A DNA stretch of 46,253 nucleotides, taken from contig JAFGCG010000081.1 in NCBI GenBank assembly GCA_016932715.1, positions 1-46,253 of the forward strand, read 5' to 3'. The position numbers and the translations under genes are program-made. Source of the DNA: Anaerolineales bacterium (GTDB lineage Bacteria > Chloroflexota > Anaerolineae > Anaerolineales > Villigracilaceae). Below are positions 41,547 to 46,253 of the stretch, piece after piece; positions within the stretch are counted from its first letter, which is position 1, and every line of letters starts with the position of its first letter. The notes below the pieces were generated by a model. The model searched no databases. It had not been told where the DNA came from and saw nothing but the letters and a program-made list of their open reading frames with translations.

Positions 41547-42506
41547 ATGGACATCCTTATCACCGGCTCTGTTGCTTACGACTATCTCATGACCTTTCCC
41601 GGTCACTTCAAGGAAGTCATCCTTCCTGAACGACTGGCATCCATCAGCCTGTCATTTCTGGTCGATTCGATGTCGAAACAGCGGGGAGGCATCGCGCCAA
41701 ATATTGCTTACACCATGGCATTGCTCGGCGAACGACCGCGTGTAATGGCAACCGTAGGAGAGGATTTCGAGGAATACCGCAGCTGGCTCGAAGCAAAGGG
41801 TGTCGATACAGCGCTGATGTGTGTGATTCCCGGTGTCTTCACGGCTTCGTTCTTCGCCACCACCGATAAGGATTCTGCGCAAATCGCTTCTTTCTACCCG
41901 GGTGCGATGGGATTTGCGGCGACTCAATCGCTCAAAGACCTGATGAGCAAGCCTGACCTCGTCATTGTCGCCCCCAATGCGCCGGATGCCATGTTGAAGT
42001 TCCCCGTTGAATGCCGTGAGTTGGGAATAGACTATCTTTACGATCCGAGCCAGCAGGTCCTGCGGCTGGAAGGGGATGAGCTGGCACGCGACATGGAGGG
42101 CGCACATTTCCTGTTCTGCAACGATTATGAATTTGGTTTGATCTCCAAGAAGACGGGCCGCAGCCTGGATCAAACCCTGGAACATGTCAACACACTGGTG
42201 ATCACGCGCGGCAAAGACGGCGCGGACCTCTATTCAGGGACGAATGCCGTCCACATCCCGACTGTTCCGGAGGATGAGATCGTCGATCCCACCGGCGTGG
42301 GCGATGCCTTCCGCGGCGGATTCCTCACCGGTTACTCGCGCGGCTTCGACTGGAAACTGTGCGGCGAGATCGGCTCCCTGGCTGCAGTCTATTGCCTCGA
42401 GCAGCGCGGTCCGCAGAGCCACAATTACACGCGCGAACAGTTTATTGAGCGTTTCCGCCAGCATTTCGATGATGGCGGCAAATTGGACGAGTTGTTGAAG
42501 CCATGA
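41547..42506 (+). CDS. adoK: Adenosine kinase (PfkB/ribokinase fold)
   Basis: 319 residues. It matches the mycobacterial AdoK pattern: FPGHFKEVILPERL, SLSFLVDSMSKQRGGIAPNIAYTMALLG, AQIASFYPGAMGF and FCNDYEFGLISKKTG. The C-terminal GDP-like box DPTGVGDAFRGGFLTGY carries the catalytic Asp of the GxGD motif. It phosphorylates adenosine to AMP. The nearby ahcY releases adenosine from S-adenosylhomocysteine, so the pair makes biochemical sense. The stop overlaps the next ATG by 4 bases. Confidence 0.88.
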   Translation: MDILITGSVAYDYLMTFPGHFKEVILPERLASISLSFLVDSMSKQRGGIAPNIAYTMALLGERPRVMATVGEDFEEYRSWLEAKGVDTALMCVIPGVFTASFFATTDKDSAQIASFYPGAMGFAATQSLKDLMSKPDLVIVAPNAPDAMLKFPVECRELGIDYLYDPSQQVLRLEGDELARDMEGAHFLFCNDYEFGLISKKTGRSLDQTLEHVNTLVITRGKDGADLYSGTNAVHIPTVPEDEIVDPTGVGDAFRGGFLTGYSRGFDWKLCGEIGSLAAVYCLEQRGPQSHNYTREQFIERFRQHFDDGGKLDELLKP

Positions 42507-43489
42507 AGACAGCCTTCGTCACAGGGGGAACTGGTTTTATCGGTTCCCGGCTCATCGCTTTGCTGGTGGCGCGCGGCGTCGAGGTCCGCGCCCTGGCGCG
42601 CTCGCAGGCCGGGCTGGAGAAGGTGAAAACTCTCGGGGCCGCACCTGTCCAGGGTGACGTGATCGGCCCGAAGTCCATGAAAGAGGCGCTGCGCGGCTGC
42701 GACGTCGTTTTCCATGTCGCATCCATGTATGAAGTCGGCTTGCGTTACAAAGCGCAAATGGAAAAAGTCAATGTGGACGGCGTGCGGAACGTGATCGAGA
42801 CCGCTCTCGAAGCTGGCGTTCCCAAGATCGTTTTTACAGGTACCGTGGGCGTGTTCGGAGATACCAGAGGGCGGACGGTGGACGAGACCTATGAATATAA
42901 GGGTAACTTTTCCACAGTCTACGAACGTACAAAATGGATTGCGCATTATCAGGTTGTTCAGCCTTTCATCAGGCAGGGCGCGCCGATCATCATCGTGATG
43001 CCCAGCGCCGTGTTTGGTCCCAATGACCACAGCACGATCAACGATCTGATGAAGCTGCATTTGCGCGGCCGCCTGCCGGCTGTGCCGGGGAAGGAAACGA
43101 CCTTTAGTTATGTTTACGTGGATGATATTGCCGAAGGGCATATCCTGGCTGCGGAGAAGGGCCGGATTGGTGAAGCGTATATCCTGAGCGGCACAGCGCT
43201 CCCGATGGGGGAATTTGTAAAGTTATGGTCAAAAGTAACAGGGCGCCCCGCGCCTGCTTTGGAAATCCCATCCGCGTTTCTGCGGGTGTGGTGGCCCGTG
43301 CTGGGTTTGCTGGAACGTGTGCTTCCTATTCCAGCCGTGCTTTCCGGGGAAGCCGCGCGCGTGCTGGGTACCACGTGGATTGCCACGTCTGAAAAGGCGC
43401 AGCGCGAGCTCGGCTATCGCCCCCGGCCTCTCGAAGAGGGTTTGAAGTTGACGTTTGATTGGCTGAACAACCAGTATAATCAAAAATGA
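42503..43489 (+). CDS. NAD-dependent epimerase/dehydratase (extended SDR, HpnA-like)
   Basis: 328 residues. TGGTGFIGS at residues 7-15 and Tyr/Lys in STVYERTKW make the SDR active-site pair. The general look (VNVDGVRNVIETALEAGV, PSAVFGPNDHST) recalls the hopanoid-associated sugar epimerase HpnA and related dihydroflavonol-reductase-type SDRs. There are no hopanoid genes in the window, so the substrate stays open. It begins inside the adoK stop codon and is probably co-expressed. Confidence 0.85.
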   Translation: MKTAFVTGGTGFIGSRLIALLVARGVEVRALARSQAGLEKVKTLGAAPVQGDVIGPKSMKEALRGCDVVFHVASMYEVGLRYKAQMEKVNVDGVRNVIETALEAGVPKIVFTGTVGVFGDTRGRTVDETYEYKGNFSTVYERTKWIAHYQVVQPFIRQGAPIIIVMPSAVFGPNDHSTINDLMKLHLRGRLPAVPGKETTFSYVYVDDIAEGHILAAEKGRIGEAYILSGTALPMGEFVKLWSKVTGRPAPALEIPSAFLRVWWPVLGLLERVLPIPAVLSGEAARVLGTTWIATSEKAQRELGYRPRPLEEGLKLTFDWLNNQYNQK

Positions 43490-43500
43490 TGCATATACAC

Positions 43501-43613
43501 GGTGGTTGAGTAGCGCCGAAGGAGCGTATCGAAACCACCCGTTAGCAAAGGAATTCCTCTTATAAGAGTATTTCTGAAATTGTTGGTTTCGACGGAACGT
43601 CTCAACCAACGGG
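43501..43613. repeat. Pair of inverted dispersed repeats upstream of ahcY
   Basis: Copy one is GGTGGTTGAG...CGAAACCACC (43501-43539), with arms GGTGGTT/AACCACC. Copy two, in opposite orientation, is GTTGGTTTCGA...CTCAACCAAC (43582-43610). Both begin or end with an ACCCGTT/AACGGGT-type flank. They fill the 146-base gap between the SDR gene and ahcY. Confidence 0.7.
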
Positions 43614-43623
43614 TAAATCATAA

Positions 43624-44898
<1,275 letters not shown>

Positions 44899-44900
44899 GT

Positions 44901-44935
44901 CGATTTACGATTTTGGATTGACGATTGACGATTTA
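44901..44935 (+). repeat. Five CGATT-type heptamers after ahcY
   Basis: CGATTTA, CGATTTT, GGATTGA, CGATTGA, CGATTTA: five 7-base units directly after the ahcY stop. The core matches the complement of the CAATCGC units inside copA. Confidence 0.8.
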
Positions 44936-44965
44936 GCCTCGCGGAGAAATTCGCGGGGCTTTTTT
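44935..44965 (+). terminator. Terminator of ahcY
   Basis: AGCCTCGCG (44935-44943) pairs with CGCGGGGCT (44952-44960, one T-G pair), an 8-base loop, and a T-run through 44965. A classic intrinsic terminator between ahcY and the MerR gene. Confidence 0.85.
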
Positions 44966-44971
44966 CTGGCA

Positions 44972-44977
44972 TATAAT
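44972..44977 (+). promoter_or_regulatory. -10 box of the MerR-family gene
   Basis: A perfect TATAAT ends 9 bases before ATG 44987. With a start 6-7 bases downstream, the leader would be 2-3 bases. No Shine-Dalgarno is present. Confidence 0.5.
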
Positions 44978-44986
44978 GGATTTGCC

Positions 44987-45760
44987 ATGAGTCCAACTCG
45001 CTACCTGCGCACCTCCGAGCTGGCGAAAGCAGCCAACGTCCATCCCAACACTGTGCGGCTGTATGAGCAGTGGGGCTTGCTGCCGCCGGTCGAGCGCAAT
45101 CCATTCAACAACTATCGCCGGTTTACGCAAAAGCATCTTGACCAGCTCCTGCTGGTGCGGCAGGCTTTGCGCTTCACCTGGCTGAGCGGGGACATCCATG
45201 CGACGGTCTATGAGATCATTGCGCAGGGGGTACAGGAAAACCTGGGCGGCGCCCTGGAGCTAGCCTATAAACTTCTCTCGCAGGTCCAGGCGGAACGCGC
45301 CCAGGCGGAAGCGGCCGTTCGCTACCTCGAGCGTTGGGTGGAGGGCGTCCCACCGGATACGACGCGTCCACTGCGGATTGGCGAAGTGGCTCGTTTGCTG
45401 GATGTCACCATCGATCAGTTGCGCAACTGGGAGCGGAACAACCTGCTGGAGACGCCGCGCGACCCGTCGAATGGGTACCGGCTCTACGGTCCGGATGAGA
45501 TCGGGCGCCTGCGCGTCATCCGCATGCTGATCCGTTCGCGCTACAGCACCATGTCCATCCTGCGGATGTTGAACAAACTCGACCGGGGCGAAACGGACCA
45601 ACTGCGGCAGGCGCTCGACACCCCCGAAGCGGAGGAAGATGTGCTGTTCGTGACCGACCACTGGCTGACGACGCTGAACGACCTGGAAAAGGGGGCGCAT
45701 GAACTGATCGGGCAGATCGAAGCGACGTTGACCCAGCGGCAATCTGAAGAATCGGACTAA
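44987..45760 (+). CDS. MerR-family regulator with two DNA-binding domains
   Basis: 257 residues from ATG 44987. Residues about 6-75 (YLRTSELAKAANVHPNTVRL, LYEQWGLLPPVERN) are one MerR winged helix, and 128-197 (LRIGEVARLLDVTIDQLRNW, ERNNLLETPRDPSNGYRLY) are a second. The C-terminus (about 205-250) is a helix of unknown function, without a conserved metal or ligand pocket. Classical MerR proteins have one such domain and dimerise. Target genes are not evident; it follows ahcY but has its own promoter. Confidence 0.85.
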   Translation: MSPTRYLRTSELAKAANVHPNTVRLYEQWGLLPPVERNPFNNYRRFTQKHLDQLLLVRQALRFTWLSGDIHATVYEIIAQGVQENLGGALELAYKLLSQVQAERAQAEAAVRYLERWVEGVPPDTTRPLRIGEVARLLDVTIDQLRNWERNNLLETPRDPSNGYRLYGPDEIGRLRVIRMLIRSRYSTMSILRMLNKLDRGETDQLRQALDTPEAEEDVLFVTDHWLTTLNDLEKGAHELIGQIEATLTQRQSEESD

Positions 45761-45919
45761 CCCTCCACTTGTGTACCAGGGTTGCCCCGCCCCCTCCGCC
45801 CCTGACGGGGCACCTTCCCCAAATGCACTGATTCAAACATTGAATAAGTATCCAACACCTCCATCAGCGCATTTGGGGGAGGCAGGGAGGGGGTAAACCC
45901 TCCATTTGCACACCAGGGT
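45761..45919. repeat. Composite repeat between the MerR gene and the M28 gene
   Basis: Direct repeats CCCTCCACTTGTGTACCAGG (45761-45780) and CCCTCCATTTGCACACCAGG (45898-45917) bracket the region. Within, CCTTCCCCAAATGC (45813-45826) pairs with GCATTTGGGGGAGG (45869-45882), and GCCCC/GGGGC forms a small hairpin (45799-45812). Fills nearly all of the 200-base gap. Confidence 0.6.
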
Positions 45920-45948
45920 CGTAAAATGAAAATGAAGTCTATTTTACG
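45920..45948 (+). promoter_or_regulatory. Inverted repeat upstream of the M28 gene
   Basis: CGTAAAAT (45920-45927) and ATTTTACG (45941-45948) with a 13-base spacer lie right before GGAGG. This could be an operator or a leader hairpin near the ribosome-binding site. Confidence 0.35.
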
Positions 45949-45960
45949 TCGGAGGAAACC

Positions 45961-46253
45961 TTGTCAAACACAATCCATCATCTGCAAACCCTGGTCGGAT
46001 TGGGACCTCGCCCGATCGCTTCGCCCGCCAACCAGGCTGCCGCGGACTACATCCACGAGACGTTCTGTGCCAGCGGACTGGAAGTCGAAGAGCAGCCTTA
46101 CGCCGCAACTGCCTGGGAGCATCATTCCACGTTCCTGGAACAGGATGGAGAAAGGCTGGACTGCATCGCCAACGCCTTTTCCCTGCCCTGTGACGTGACC
46201 GCGTCCATCGTCCCTGCCGCTTCGCTCGCGGAGCTGGAAGCTGCTCCCGCCAA
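45961..46253 (+). CDS. M28-family aminopeptidase, N-terminal part (partial)
   Basis: Starts at TTG 45961, with GGAGG 8 bases upstream, and continues beyond the window (97 codons). The reading LQTLVGLGPRPIASPANQAA, then DYIHETFCASGLEVEEQPY, is the usual opening of M28 metallopeptidases, ahead of their PA-like and catalytic domains, which are outside the window. The fold cannot be completed, so function is inferred from the N-terminus. Confidence 0.65.
   Translation, partial: MSNTIHHLQTLVGLGPRPIASPANQAAADYIHETFCASGLEVEEQPYAATAWEHHSTFLEQDGERLDCIANAFSLPCDVTASIVPAASLAELEAAPA

Overview
The window is a chromosomal segment of a bacterium that I place, by inference, in the Chloroflexota (Anaerolineae-like). 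The reasons are zinc-ribbon forms of several ribosomal proteins, a nirK with an N-terminal cupredoxin fusion, MazG carrying a methylase remnant, and abundant short dispersed repeats in gaps and even inside genes. No rRNA, tRNA, CRISPR array, transposase or phage gene was seen. No gene-free stretch exceeds 300 bases; the longest are about 265, 200 and 190 bases and are annotated as repeats or leaders.

Region 1 (1-18702, all plus strand) is the tail of tuf followed by a fused S10-spc-alpha ribosomal cluster: rpsJ, rplC, rplD, rplW, rplB, rpsS, rplV, rpsC, rplP, rpmC, rpsQ, rplN, rplX, rplE, rpsN, rpsH, rplF, rplR, rpsE, rpmD, rplO, secY, adk, map, rpmJ, rpsM, rpsK, rpsD, rpoA, rplQ, truA, rplM, rpsI, then mazG. 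infA is missing from its usual map-rpmJ position, where an internal promoter lies instead. rpsQ has a repeat-built acidic tail, and truA carries a repeat-derived insertion.

Region 2 (18808-21449) holds small accessory genes: a hypothetical protein, an amphi-Trp protein, a GNAT acetyltransferase and two divergent lipoproteins.

Region 3 (21500-27339) is a copper and nitrite island. On the minus strand a Crp/FNR regulator precedes a DUF1858 redox-disulfide protein and nirK. Divergently, csoR, copZ and copA form a copper-sensing and export set with a recognisable CsoR-type operator. NirK is a copper enzyme, so its supply and detoxification are adjacent.

Region 4 (27402-39512) contains a PQQ-propeller membrane protein with a DJ-1/PfpI protein, a DUF2203 protein, two membrane proteins, rarD with an SDR, an orphan sensor kinase, two tandem UbiA-family prenyltransferases, and a concanavalin-like protein interrupted in frame by a 78-bp repeat element.

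Region 5 (39609-46253) groups methyl-cycle and methionine-salvage enzymes: mtnA, a site-2 protease homologue, adenosine kinase (adoK), an SDR and S-adenosylhomocysteinase (ahcY). A MerR-type regulator with two DNA-binding domains and the start of an M28 peptidase follow.

The theme I find most unusual is the activity of short repeats. Heptanucleotide tandem arrays (cores CAGT and CGATT) and CTGAGC...GAAG elements occur both between genes and, kept in frame, inside conserved enzymes (TruA, CopA twice, the concanavalin-like protein). A second theme is a set of genes whose -10 box ends 6-7 bases before ATG, which predicts leaderless mRNAs.
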